Positions 31,563 to 42,333 of a DNA stretch of 64,000 nt are shown here, piece by piece (the stretch's first letter is position 1; every line of letters begins with the position of its first letter). Origin of the DNA: Hyaloperonospora brassicae (Eukaryota > Oomycota > Peronosporomycetes > Peronosporales > Peronosporaceae); the NCBI GenBank assembly GCA_947650285.1, contig CANTFL010000086.1, positions 1-64,000 on the forward strand. Direction: 5' to 3'. The position numbers were made by a program, and so were the translations under genes. The notes under the pieces were generated by a model. It was not told where the DNA came from, made no database searches, and was given only the letters and a program-made list of their open reading frames with translations.

Positions 31563-33164
31563 ATGTCTATGCGGGGTGACTCCATGAAGATAAAGCCTGT
31601 TGCTGCACAAGCCTCCACGGCAGGCGAATCGTCGTCTACAGCTTCTTCTTAGCCCTCGGCAACTGTTTTCGCAGGCGCACGTGGTATCACACCTCGTGCA
31701 CACGATTAATCCGAGTTGGGGGTCGTCTACTCCGAAGAATTAGACGTTTCTGAATCGGGAAAGGCTTCAGAGTCATCACAATCACCTGTGGTGCCTCTTC
31801 TTTCATCAAAGGATCTGCCGAACAGACGGACTCGCGATTTGCGTCAAAGTCTGTTCGACAGCGGTGATGAGTACGGTGATGGGTACAATTACTCATCACC
31901 ACGTTCAACTCGTGCATCTTCGCACAAGCGCGAGGAAAATGGCGCGAGCCGTCGTCACTATGAGAACCGTGGTAACGACGAAGGTACCACGTCGAAGCGT
32001 GGTAAGCGGAAGCCTTGACGCTTGCTCGAACGTCTCATCAATAATTTGTCTCGCGAGACAAACCAGCACCATCGAATTTTATTATTCGACGCGACCGAGC
32101 TTCATGGATTGTCCTCCAGCGCGAGTAACTTTCGCGCTAAAGAAGACTTCTATCTTGATGCTTTTTTCAAGCATCGATGTGACAACAGCAACCTAAAGTG
32201 TGACATGAACTCGCTTTGGTGGCGTGTAATGCGTTCGTCCAAAACTTTAAAAGTTCTGGACGTGAAGCGTGGATCCAAATATTTGAGGCAGTACGCCTTA
32301 CGTTAAAAAATGACCGCCAACGGTGCAAGATACCGGCTGCATCGTTTATCGCGTGAGGCAGGAATCCCTTGCCTCACATGGGGTGAACCTTGTGCGAGTT
32401 GTATTGACAACTCGCAGCGTGCTCATAGGAAAATGTTTCCCCCTAAATTCGCCCTGGGGAAGGGCTCACATCTCGGATGAGATGCGGGACGCGATTGCAA
32501 ACTTTCAATCCGTCTACGAGCGCCAGAAGCGCGTGTTTACCGATGGGCCCTCGGACCAATCAGATGAGTCTCGTCATACTGGCGGACGAGACCTTCAACG
32601 TCCATCAACAGCTGAGAGCGGTGCTCCCAGCTGTTCCAAGAGGGTGGATACCCCCGCCACTGGACGAGGTAGCTCGTCCTTGATCCTGAATTATTACGGT
32701 GATTTAAGATAAGCTCCACTAGAAAGCGTTGATCACCGTGAGCATCCACCAAAGGATGTGGTGGAGGAGGAAAGACCTTCTCCAGAACCCCAGGCCCACC
32801 ATCTCGACCCTTACGAGATGGATCGCGCAATCGATGAATTGCGCGATGACTTGAAGCACGAGCGCGACCGACGCTACGCTTTGACCGACACCGTGCGGAA
32901 GAACCGCAAGGGTCACGAGGCTGATCGGGCGAGGGATCGCGCCGATTATGCCACGGCGCAGCTTCAGGTCGAGCGGGATGTCCGCTCCTTTTCGGCGAGC
33001 TGGCGACAGCTCGCGGGGAGATATCTCGGTCGAGTTCCGAGGTATCATATCTGCGCGACCAGACGGATCGTCTGGAGCGCAAACGCAAGAACTTGATGGA
33101 TGTTCTTGAACGTGGGGGCTATCTTCATCGGAAGAAGAAGGCTCGTACTGACAGTACGACCTAA
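31563..33164 (+). pseudogene. B2 antisense coding region, broken
   Basis: Same layout as at 20003: ATG at 31563, 129 bp inside the 3' LTR, then the Ser/acidic block, 'RLLERLINNLSRETNQ', the Cys cluster near 32368-32405, and a shifted frame from about 32470. It ends with a long charged helical region (32758-33096, 'YEMDRAIDELRDDLKHERD' and 'RARDRADYATAQLQVERD') predicted as coiled coil, then 'LERKRKNLMDVLERGGYLHR'. A 1-base loss near 32987 (CCTTTTC against CCCTTTTC in B3) disrupts the coiled coil. The tail overlaps the integrase C-terminus in antisense. Function unknown. Confidence 0.55.
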
Positions 33165-33777
33165 GCCTCCCCACGTAAAACGTAGGATGCGTGCGCATCG
33201 TACGTGGCAGTTCGAGTGTGTATGCATTTGTTTTGCGATGCAACACTCGAAATGGCCCAATGTATTTCGGCAGTAGTTTACTACTGCCGACACTAGTGAC
33301 TGCATGTCCAAGTAAGTTTACCGTAGACAGTATTACTAGGTCATTAACTATAAATGAAAGAACATTCGCTCTTCCATTCTTGTCTGCGTTCCATTTCTGA
33401 CGGTCCACCGCATTTGCGATGGAGTCCTATACGAAACGGACTACCGCTTCTCGAGTCAGCAGGAGGTTCTCTGCTGACTCTTTGTTTTGTCTTTCAGTGC
33501 GCTTCGTGCGCACTGCTAAGAGATTGCTCTCTTCTTCAGCGAGGTTGTCTTCTTCCTCGCTGGAATAATCGTTGACGATGCTGAATATACCAGCATCGTC
33601 ATCATCATCCGAGCCAATAATAGCGTTGTCGCTATTATTGAGGTGGTGTGCTTCATCGATGTCGACATTGTCGACATCGGCATCATACGTGACGACGTTT
33701 GCGTCGACACGTGATGAGCAAGAGCCAAAACGGTTTTTGCTCGAGCGAGTCCCTTCCCCCCTTATCCAAGAGTCACA
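32537..33777 (-). pseudogene. B2 integrase C-terminus: acidic insert, GPY/F and chromodomain
   Basis: After the stop of the core frame at 33778 the protein continues in other frames: a Ser/Asp-rich acidic insert (33728-33516 region, damaged), then 33408-32719 with 'KLLPKYIGPFRVLHRKTNAY' (GPY/F module) and 'HPTFYVGRLRSYCQ'. After the same 1-base loss that hits the antisense frame (near 32987), 33088-32537 carries the chromodomain 'SYLVQWRGYPPSWNSWEH'. B3 has the last two parts in one frame. One indel thus breaks proteins on both strands. Confidence 0.85.
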
Positions 33778-35361
33778 CTATAGAAGGGCGGTCACACGTG
33801 GATAGCGTAAACCATTCACGTAAAACGGTGTGTGCTGTGTTGAAGCATGCACCGAATGATTGATGGCGAATTCCACCATGGGTAGGAATTCGCTCCAACT
33901 CGAAAACGAGTGGACATATCCTCGAAGAATCTCTTCGAGGACACGGTTCGCACGTTCCGTCTGACCATCTGTTTCGGGATGGTCAGAAGTAGACATCTTC
34001 AATCGTGTTTCAAGAGAACTGAACACGGTTTGCCAAAATTCCGCCGTGAACCGAGGGTCACGGTCGGATACGAGTTCACGGGGTAACCCGTGGAGTCTAA
34101 AGACCGTTTCTAGGAAGACACGAGCACAACGTTGAGCCTTGATCGACTCGGGTACAGCAGCATGATGCACCATCTTGCTGAACCGGTCAACAAACACAAG
34201 AATACCATTATTCTTGTAAGCGGCTTCAGGAAAACGGAAGAAGAAGTCCATTGAAACGGACTGGCAGAACTCTGTCGGAACAGGCAGAGGTTGCAATGGT
34301 GCACGGGATGAAGGACTAGGCTTCACCCGATGGCAAACCTCGCAAGCACGTATGTACTTGCGTACAAACTGATACTGGCGTGGACAGTAAAAGTCGCGAC
34401 TTACCGTGAGGTAAGTCTTTTCCCTTCCACGTTGGCCGCTTGTTGGGGCATCGTGACAATCATACATGATGCGCAACCACAAATCATGATGAGCGGGTAC
34501 GAAGACACGAGGCGTGTCGTCGGCAAAAGCTGTATAGTACAGCAATACGTTGCGTGTACTATACCGATCCGATGAGGATCGGTACAAAGCCGGTAAATCC
34601 CTCATGGATTTACTGGATGGATCCACCAGATGATCCATCAATCGCAGAAGATCCTTATCGTCCGCGTATGCCTTTCGTACGTCGTCAAGTAAACTTGACG
34701 ACGGGACACTGACTGACAGTGTCGCAACAGTGGGCTTATCCTCACTGTTGATTTGTGCGTCCGGCTCGAAATCAGGCCGGCGCAAAAGCGCATCAGCGAC
34801 GACATTGAGTCGTCCTGGTTTATACTTCACGGAGAAGTTAAAATCCGCGAAGAAAGACAGCCACCTCGCCATCCTTTGCGAGAGATGTGGGCTGTTTACG
34901 GCCGTGCGTAATGACGCATGGTCCGTATAGACGATGGACGGTCTATCTCCCAAGAGATAGACGCGAAACTTAGCCAGTGTGTACTTCATGGCAAGTAGTT
35001 CCTTGTCATACACTGGGTAATTACGCTCAGCTTCTTGCAGCTGACGCGAATGATAACAGATGACGCGCTCCGCGCCATCTGCGTCGAACTGCATTAGCGC
35101 GCAGCCGATTGCAAAATCGCTGGCGTCACATACCACATGAAATGGTCTGTACTGATCTGCAATCACCAATATCGGCGACTGCATCAAGCTTTGCTCGATA
35201 CCTTCGAAGGAACGCTGGCACTCAGCGTTCCACGACCACTTGACATTTTTCTTGAGTAAACAAGAAAGATGAACAGTCATCTCGGCGTAGTTGCGCGAGT
35301 ACTTGTGCAAGTACGCCGCAAGACCAAGGAACTTCCTTAGTCCCTTGAAATCGGCTGGCAC
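33778..35361 (-). CDS. B2 pol: RNase H and integrase core (527 aa frame)
   Basis: RNase H spans about residues 75-195, with D79 ('VVCDASDF') and D147 ('YTDHASL'). The integrase zinc finger shows H303, C340 and C343, but the second His position is Gln (residue 310, 'TSGQRG'). The catalytic core keeps D372 ('VSMDFFF'), D433 ('LVSDRDPRF') and E469 ('DGQTER') with the canonical 35-residue spacing. The frame ends in TAG after 'PRVTALL', where the acidic insert follows in another frame. It starts in the RT connection ('KGLRKFLGLAAYLHKYSRNY'). Integrase inserts element DNA into chromosomes. The catalytic residues are intact, but the zinc finger and the C-terminus are not. Confidence 0.9.
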   Translation of the reverse strand: MPADFKGLRKFLGLAAYLHKYSRNYAEMTVHLSCLLKKNVKWSWNAECQRSFEGIEQSLMQSPILVIADQYRPFHVVCDASDFAIGCALMQFDADGAERVICYHSRQLQEAERNYPVYDKELLAMKYTLAKFRVYLLGDRPSIVYTDHASLRTAVNSPHLSQRMARWLSFFADFNFSVKYKPGRLNVVADALLRRPDFEPDAQINSEDKPTVATLSVSVPSSSLLDDVRKAYADDKDLLRLMDHLVDPSSKSMRDLPALYRSSSDRYSTRNVLLYYTAFADDTPRVFVPAHHDLWLRIMYDCHDAPTSGQRGREKTYLTVSRDFYCPRQYQFVRKYIRACEVCHRVKPSPSSRAPLQPLPVPTEFCQSVSMDFFFRFPEAAYKNNGILVFVDRFSKMVHHAAVPESIKAQRCARVFLETVFRLHGLPRELVSDRDPRFTAEFWQTVFSSLETRLKMSTSDHPETDGQTERANRVLEEILRGYVHSFSSWSEFLPMVEFAINHSVHASTQHTPFYVNGLRYPRVTALL

Positions 35362-35388
35362 GGGACAATCGGTGATCGCCTTGATCTT

Positions 35389-37087
35389 TTAGGTATCAGG
35401 GCGTACGCCGTGTTTACCCACGGTGCACCCAAGAAGCGGCATTTTGCTAGCCGCTAATACACACTTCTTGAGGTTGGCGTACAACTTATGCTTGCCCATA
35501 AGTTGAACTACCTGACGAACGTGTGCTCTGTGGACTTCAACGTCCGTCTTTCCGTCCATAGCCTGGCTATGAACGAACACATCGTCAAAGTAACTCGGCG
35601 CTAAATCCCGCACTGGTGTCAACCAGAGTTACACATCTACTAAATGTTGAAGGGGCAATACTCAGCCCCTCTAGCCTCACTAGCCACTCCCGCAGCATGC
35701 CGCTCGGGGTTCTCACTGCTGTGTACGGGATGTCCCGTTCACGCATGAGGATCTGATAGAAGCCATCCATCCTATCGATGGACGAGAAGATGGTACTCTT
35801 TGACATACCATCAATGATCACGTACTTCCTTGATATCGGCGTCTGAGCCGGTACCGTTGCAGTATTCAACTTGTTGAATGCGTGCACTATCCACAATTCT
35901 TATGTGGCCTTTCGCACACAGAAGGTCGCAGAGCTGTAAAGGAAAGTTGATTCCCTCACATGACCCGTTGCCAAGCGATCGGTAAAGAACACATCGATCG
36001 CTAGTACTTGTTCGCGAGGCAGTGGACACTGCTTCATGACACAGTACTTCGAGCCCGGTTTGAGCTCGATCTCATGGCGAGTGCCTTTGTCCTTAGGCAA
36101 CTCGCAAGGCACAGATTCAGGGAATACATCCTTAAATTCGATCAAATCCTTATACAAAGGATTTGCCTGAAGCGACTTCCAAGATTGAGACGTGTATCGT
36201 TCAATCCGAGTCTTCTCATCGATGACGCTTCGTCCATCGATGAGATACTGATAACTCGTTCGTTCTCAGTAAACACCATTGCAGACCTAATTTTGGTGGC
36301 GTATGCGTCCTCCGCGAAGAGTATAGTGACCTGCTTGACTTTGCCAATACGCATATCACATAAGAACCTTTTTAATCTAACTCTGGCAATTGAGTTATCT
36401 CCGAAGTTAACTTCGGAGGCACAATCAGATCAAGCGTATAAGCGCCTACGCTTGATCCGTCATTGACCAAGACTTTCAACGTCTCGTTTTTTCCTGGAAA
36501 TTTGCTTCCACAGGTTGCTGAGGGCCTGATCCTTCAGCATGGACCACTTGAGTAAAGTCTTCCTCAAGTACGTGGGGACTTATTCCCTCGACGTCTTCCG
36601 ACTGTGGCTGTGCAACCACAGTCAGGAACCGATCCTCTACGGTCGACTCTCCAGTCGACCTAGGAATTATATATTGCCGCTTGTGGGCAACCGGTTTCTT
36701 TTCTCTAAGATGCTGCCCGCGAGGCATGCATCCATGTCCCGGTCCACTCGACTTATTCGAGTGGTGGACCTTCGGCGCAGCCTGTACTTCTGTACAGCCG
36801 CCGGGAGCTTGCTCCAATGTGTAGTGATCAACTACACTGTGATCTTGTGCAGTCGTGCTAACGGCCGTACCGCAAGTGAGGCCATCGCACTCACTCGCAG
36901 AACATCCACACGCTTGTGGACGCTCCAAGATGTTCATCAGATGGCCATCTGATGAACAAGCGGCAGGCATCTTCACGGATCGATGCTGCCAGCTCACCCT
37001 TGGCTCGTACTTTCTGAGCCAAGGTAATCCCAGGATGACATCAAATTTGTCATCCAGATCTAGTACGATGAAATCATCATCGTACTG
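35389..37087 (-). pseudogene. B2 reverse transcriptase, frameshifted
   Basis: RT N-terminus at 36157-35900 ('ELPKDKGTRHEIELKPGSKY'), palm at 35896-35585 ('SIDRMDGFYQILMRERDI'), YFDD box at 35622-35389 ('APSYFDDVFVHSQAMDGKTD'), each in a different frame. The breaks around the palm are the same as in B1 and B4. The stretch 36160-37087 links protease to RT and holds only fragments. Inactive. Confidence 0.85.
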
Positions 37088-37453
37088 TTAGCCCTCTAAC
37101 GTGTAGTGGATTCCTACTATACGTTTCTCACCGGTAATTGATGCGCCTGTTGCAAGGCGCACCGTCATCCTCGTGAGGGGAATGTCGCGCTCAACGAACT
37201 TGAGTCTACGACCCTCTAGTGAATGGCGACGAACAATGTAGTTCGACGCCCCACAGTCTACTAGGGCACGAAGTGACAAATCATTTGTCGCTTCCAACTT
37301 CAAGGTGATGAGCGAAACGTCATCACCAGGTGCAGAGACACACAATGATTGTGTTTCTGGAGCAACTTTCGTCAAGAGATTTGCAAATTCCCTTGAGGTT
37401 GCTGGATCAGTAGGGCGCTCCGCCCCTACTGACCCCGACCATTTTTTTATCAT
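37088..37453 (-). CDS. B2 aspartic protease (121 aa frame)
   Basis: Active-site motif 'ALVDCGASNYIV' at residues 63-74, with D66 in DCGAS (Cys replaces the more usual Ser/Thr). It is followed by 'MTVRLATGASITGEKRIVGI', the usual downstream strand. Its ATG overlaps the gag TGA in an ATGA arrangement (37450-37453), which suggests re-initiation or an ancestral fused frame. The frame stops at 37088 before the second conserved block, so the C-terminal part of the domain is missing or out of frame. Confidence 0.8.
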   Translation of the reverse strand: MIKKWSGSVGAERPTDPATSREFANLLTKVAPETQSLCVSAPGDDVSLITLKLEATNDLSLRALVDCGASNYIVRRHSLEGRRLKFVERDIPLTRMTVRLATGASITGEKRIVGIHYTLEG

Positions 37454-38580
37454 CCGTCTCGCTGTTGCGGTTTTGCAACAGCGCTGGACCCACGCCCATT
37501 GTCTTTTCTGGCAAATGGACGACCATTTCGCTCAGTACTGTTTGGTACTGGGCGTGGAGCACTACACTCATATTCGTAGTGCCTTAACTTCTGACAGCGA
37601 TTGCACTTCTGCAATCGCTTGTTGTTCGAAGAGCGAGGTCTCTCGCTCTCAACATAGCAGAGGTCCATTGGTTCTGGACCTCCGATCTCTTGTCGACTCG
37701 GTGAACGATAAGAGTTTGAGCTAGCATGAGCCTGTCTCATGCTAAAGTCTTCCTGTTCCGCGGCTGATATCGCATCTTCCAGCGTATTCAGCTCAAGGCG
37801 GAACAGGTGGCTCCTGACGGGCCCTTCTGCGAGCCCTTGCATGAACACCGTGATCAACGTGTGTTCATGAACTGGGTTAGCAGTTATACTACTCGCGAGG
37901 AGTCGTATATGTTGAGCGTAAGCGTGCACATCACGCTTACCATGCTTGAGTTTCAGTAGCTCTGAAAGAGCCCTGAACTCAACCCGTGGCGGCTCATACA
38001 TTTTTCTGAGCCGGGACTTGATGTCATCTAGCGACCTAAACACATGTGGGTCGCTCATCTCGAGCCCCAGGGACCAAGTTTTGGCACGCCCTGCCAAGTG
38101 GGTACGAGCAAATGTGAGTTTCATTTGCTCATCTTCGACGCATCGAGCCTTTAAGGCTGTGTCGAGTTCGACAAACCATAGTAACAGGGAGTCCTCCGGG
38201 ACCCCACTGTACTTGGAGATGTCAACTTTCATGACCTCGGGACGGCACGCATGCGCCGTCCCGCCCACAGCAGCATGGAATTGCTGCTGTCTCAACAGCT
38301 CTGTCTGTTTAGCACCGAGTTCTCTCAACTGCTTGGCCTGTTGAGAGCCTTGCTGGTGAAGCAAGGCTTCTTTCTCCCTTTCGGTGACAAGTTCATGTTG
38401 TTTGAACTTGGCTATAGCGGCATGTTGTTGGTCTCTGTCTAGAGACTCCAACATGGCGCTAATAACGAACTCGCCTACGGTAGAACAAATTTGTTCTACC
38501 GCACTCCATTCGATGTCACTCAAATGGGTAAACCCTTCACGCGTGGCGTAAAAGGTCTCTTCATCATCCAACATGTTCAT
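37450..38580 (-). CDS. B2 gag with zinc knuckle (376 aa, intact)
   Basis: The only uninterrupted gag in the window. The N-terminal third is helical and Gln/Glu-rich ('HEQ'-type coiled region around residues 45-100). The retrotransposon-gag domain follows ('KVDISKYSGVPEDSLLLWFV', 'HLAGRAKTWSLGLEMSD', 'ELLKLKHGKRDVHAYAQHIR', 'VFMQGLAEGPVRSHLF'), with a CCHC knuckle at C326, C329, H334 and C339 (C-x2-C-x4-H-x4-C). It starts 51 bp inside the 5' LTR. Gag builds the cytoplasmic particle and packages RNA. This gag could in principle serve defective relatives in trans. Confidence 0.92.
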   Translation of the reverse strand: MNMLDDEETFYATREGFTHLSDIEWSAVEQICSTVGEFVISAMLESLDRDQQHAAIAKFKQHELVTEREKEALLHQQGSQQAKQLRELGAKQTELLRQQQFHAAVGGTAHACRPEVMKVDISKYSGVPEDSLLLWFVELDTALKARCVEDEQMKLTFARTHLAGRAKTWSLGLEMSDPHVFRSLDDIKSRLRKMYEPPRVEFRALSELLKLKHGKRDVHAYAQHIRLLASSITANPVHEHTLITVFMQGLAEGPVRSHLFRLELNTLEDAISAAEQEDFSMRQAHASSNSYRSPSRQEIGGPEPMDLCYVESERPRSSNNKRLQKCNRCQKLRHYEYECSAPRPVPNSTERNGRPFARKDNGRGSSAVAKPQQRDG

Positions 38581-38630
38581 GGTGGATGATGTGGAGGTGG
38601 TCCTTGGAAGGACTACAAAGTGCTACCAGG

Positions 38631-39023
38631 TGTAACGGGGCACACCCTTGCGTAACTTAACGCAAGGGTTTTGGGTGCCCCGACGGACGTACACGTGGCA
38701 AACGAGGAAGCGTAGATAAGGGAAAAGTAAAACTGTTGTATTGATATAATTAAGTCTTTTGTTACTGTTTCTCTGTTTCACCTGACTTAATTATGCTAAT
38801 ACAACTGAGCGTATGGTGACTTTTCGTCACCACTTATTGCGCGCGTCCTGCGGCGATTGGTGGGTTAATGTCATCAAGATATCAACCAATGAGCATTCCA
38901 TTTGATCGCTTCACCAATACCACCACTATCGGTGAAATTATTCAAAGAATATTCAACTTAATATTCTTTATTGTCATTCTATCTTTAAAGTGACAATTCC
39001 ATGTAACGGGCTGCCTCGTTACA
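38631..39023 (-). repeat. B2 5' LTR (393 bp, different subtype)
   Basis: Plus strand begins TGTAACGGGG and ends CCTCGTTACA. A strong inverted repeat near its start (ACCCTTGCGT-aactta-ACGCAAGGGT, with outer GGGGCAC/GTGCCCC) is absent from the 442-bp LTRs. On the element strand CCTGGTAGCAC follows the LTR end, a possible tRNA primer site. It is too different from 30992-31433 to be the sister LTR of the same insertion. Confidence 0.85.
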
Positions 39024-40159
39024 CCTACAGTAAGCTCAGTCGTACGACATCGCACGCTCGACGGAAATGCGTGACCCGCTACATGAGCGTCGATACCTCC
39101 AATCCAGCCTTGTGCACTCGTGTAGTAGACACAACAGACTCGAGATTGAGTGCATGGGAACATTTCCGCAAGCGGCTGTCATTTGTTGGACGAGAAGCAT
39201 GTACAAACGAAGGTCTTTTTGGAGGGTGCGCCCAGCTTACGGTACGAGACCGTGCCGGATCCAGGTGGGACACGGTCCAGGATCAGCTGGACTCGGAAAG
39301 CCAGTCGGGACCCAGAGATCCCGGCGTGTCTGACGCGCCGCTTTTTGCTGTTCGGTCTGGCTGACTTACTGCCCGCGTCGAGACCTGATGAGAAGTGCAG
39401 AGAAGCAAGACGGCACGTGCACTCGTCAAGAACGCCGCAGACGGGGATCAATGTTCTCGACCCACTGCGTTGGGCCGCGTCACGCGTCGCGGCCAAGCCC
39501 CCCGTGGAACGCAGCCATAGGAATGCAGGCGTGGTGACAGCTTTTCTAGCTGCGAGTTCATGGATGTTGACTTTCTTGTTTGTCTTGTGTGAACTGTGCT
39601 TTCCCACCCCAATTGGTTGGACGATGTGTTATCTCAATCGTTCATGTGGTGGCCGGACAACAAGCGTTTTGGACTCGCGCATGCTCGACAAGCGTTTCGA
39701 CCTGCTTGTAGGAAGGATGATCCAAGCCGAGGTCGTCTCCATCGTCGAGGCACCCGATGTGGCTGTTAAAAGATATAGTTTCTGACAGGTTACGTTAGTT
39801 TAGATGTGCCGGCCAGACCTGTTACAGGTTTTGGGCAACTCACCTGATTGGCTAACAAGTTAACAGGTTGGGTCAAGACGCGACATCTTGACATATGGGA
39901 CTGTGGAACGAGATTGTTATGTCGAAGTCCAAGCGGAAGACGAAGACGTACGGACGTCATATGGGACAAGATCCCTGGGGATGACACACGGAGATGGTCA
40001 CGCTGGATGTGTGCCAGGTGTAATTTCACTGGGTCAAGTTGCAGTATTGGTCATTAACTACAAATGGTAGGGTTAACAACGAAGTGTAGTTAACACTCAA
40101 TATATATTACTTTTAATTCCTACGTCCTACGTCGTTTGCACAAGTGCAACAACCACGAA
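39024..40159. other. Effector-flanking DNA (copy 2)
   Basis: Starts CCTACAGTAAGCTC directly after the B2 LTR and is nearly identical to 29860-30991. It ends at the B3 LTR at the same base as copy 1 ends at the B2 LTR. No gene recognised. The effector itself is missing here. The frame 39150-39785 differs in its tail from its copy at 29983-30630 by one inserted base. Confidence 0.85.
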
Positions 40160-40601
40160 TGAAACGGGGCACCGACGTCTACGTACTGGTCAACCAGTAC
40201 GGAGTTTACTATCAGTGACTTCAGTGATAGTCAGTGCCCTGCAAAGTGTGGAACTACACAGAGGAAGATAGAACGACTAAGGCAAAGGCTTTAGTCGTGG
40301 TAAAAGTAAAACTGGTATTTTATACAATTAAATCCTGCAACTCTTGTTTCTCTGTTTGTCCTGACTCCATTATATCGATATATATCTAATAGTATGATGA
40401 CGTCTACTCACCACCTATTGCATGCGTCTAGCAGCAAGAGGTGGGTTGATATAATCACGATACCAACCGAGGAACAGACCAGTGGGTCATCCCAACAAAA
40501 TCAATCTACTTAGTGATATAGCTAACAGAATATTCAACGTAATATTATTCGTTACTATTTTGTCACAATGGCAACCTTATATAACAGGCTACCCCGTTAC
40601 A
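40160..40601 (-). repeat. B3 3' LTR (442 bp)
   Basis: Plus strand begins TGAAACGGGG and ends CCCCGTTACA. Nearly identical to 30992-31433, including the T-to-A change in the terminal TGTAAC. The flank on its left is also the same, so this is a duplicated insertion, not an independent one. Confidence 0.9.
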
Positions 40602-40730
40602 TCACCCCTTTTAACTGATACTCACCGTGTGACGATCGAAACTTGGTGCTCACTCGTTGGGTACCATTGGGACAGGGAGCACTTGTCTGGTCAGATCCAT
40701 TAATGCCTGGTCTTTCCACGCATAGTTAAC

Positions 40731-42333
40731 ATGTCTATGCGGGGTGACTCCATGAAGATAAAGCCTGTTGCTGCACAAGCCTCCACGGCAGACGAATCGT
40801 CGTCTACAGCTTCTTCTTATCCCTCGGCAACTGTTTTCGCAGGCGCACGTGGTATCACACCTCGTGCACACGATTAATCCGAGTTGGGGGTCGTCTACTC
40901 CGAAGAATTAGACGTTTCTGAATCGGGAAAGGCTTCAGAGTCATCACAATCACCTGTGGTGCCTCTTCCTTCATCAAGGGATCTGCCGAACAGACGGACT
41001 CGCGATTTGCGTCAAAGTCTGTTCGACAGCGGTGATGAGTACGGTGATGGGTACAATTACTCATCACCACGTTCAACTCGTGCATCTTCGCACAAGCGCG
41101 AGGAAAATGGCGCGAGCCGTCGTCACTATGAGAACCGTGGTAACGACGAAGGTACCACGTCGAAGCGTGGTAAGCGGGAGCCTTGACGCTTGCTCGAACG
41201 TCTCATCAATAATTTGTCTCGCGAGACGAACCAGCACCATCGAATTTTATTATTCGACGCGACCGAGCTTCATGGATTGTCCTCCAGCGCGAGTAACTTT
41301 CGCGCTAAAGAAGACTTCTATCTTGATGCTTTTTTCAAGCATCGATGTGACAACAGCAACCTAAAGTGTGACATGAACTCGCTTTGGTGGCGTGTAATGC
41401 GTTCGTCCAAAACTTTAAAAGTTCTGGACGTGAAGCGTGGATCCAAATATTTGAGGCAGTACGCCTTACGTTAAAAAATGACCGCCAACGGTGCAAGATA
41501 CCGGCTGCATCGTTTATCGCGTGAGGCAGGAATCCCTTGCCTCACATGGGGTGAACCTTGTGCGAGTTGTATTGACAACTCGCAGCGTGCTCATAGGAAA
41601 ATGTTTCCCCCTAAATTCGCCCTGGGGAAGGGCTCACATCTCGGATGAGATGCGGGACGCGATTGCAAACTTTCAATCCGTCTACGAGCGCCAGAAGCGC
41701 GTGTTTACCGATGGGCCCTCGGACCAATCAGATGAGTCTCGTCATACTGGCGGACGAGACCTTCAACGTCCATCAACAGCTGAGAGCGGTGCTCCCAGCT
41801 GTTCCAAGAGGGTGGATACCCCCGCCACTGGACGAGGTAGCTCGTCCTTGATCCTGAATTATTACGGTGATTTAAGATAAGCTCCACTAGAAAGCGTTGA
41901 TCACCGTGAGCATCCACCAAAGGATGTGGTGGAGGAGGAAAGACCTTCTCCAGAACCCCAGGCCCACCATCTCGACCCTTACGAGATGGATCGCGCAATC
42001 GATGAATCGCGCGATGACTTGAAGCACGAGCGCGACCGACGCTACGCTTTGACCGACACCGTGCGGAAGAACCGCAAGGGTCACGAGGCTGATCGGGCGA
42101 GGGATCGCGCCGATTATGCCACGGCGCAGCTTCAGGTCGAGCGGGATGTCCGCTCCCTTTTCGGCGAGCTGGCGACAGCTCGCGGGGAGATATCTCGGTC
42201 GAGTTCCGAGGTATCATATCTGCGCGACCAGACGGATCGTCTGGAGCGCAAACGCAAGAACTTGATGGATGTTCTTGAACGTGGGGGCTATCTTCATCGG
42301 AAGAAGAAGGCTCGTACTGACAGTACGACCTAA
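40731..42333 (+). pseudogene. B3 antisense coding region, best preserved of family B
   Basis: ATG at 40731. The early TAG seen in B1 and B2 is TAT here ('SSSTASSYPSATVF'). Remaining stops are TAA near 40874, TGA near 41184 and TAA near 41472. The C-terminal frame (41491-41880, then 41926-42333 after one TAA) keeps an unbroken charged helical region: 'YEMDRAIDESRDDLKHERD', 'RSLFGELATARGEISRSSSE' and 'RLERKRKNLMDVLERGGYLH'. Hydrophobic spacing suggests a coiled coil. 41705-42333 is antisense to the integrase C-terminal frame, which is itself intact here. Total span about 530 codons. Function unknown. Confidence 0.58.

Larger units (their letters stand above)
30992..39023 (-). mobile_element. 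Ty3/gypsy element B2, left/right hybrid
   Basis: An 8.0-kb minus-strand family B element and the best preserved of its family: gag (37450-38580), protease, broken RT, RNase H-integrase (33778-35361), chromodomain, antisense region and LTRs. The two LTRs do not match: 442 bp at 30992-31433 against 393 bp at 38631-39023, clearly diverged. DNA to the left (29860-30991) and right (39024-40159) of the element is the same sequence. From 30992 to about 34081 B2 is nearly identical to B3; beyond that it diverges from B3. All this fits a recombinant of two B elements, not a single insertion. Confidence 0.88.
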
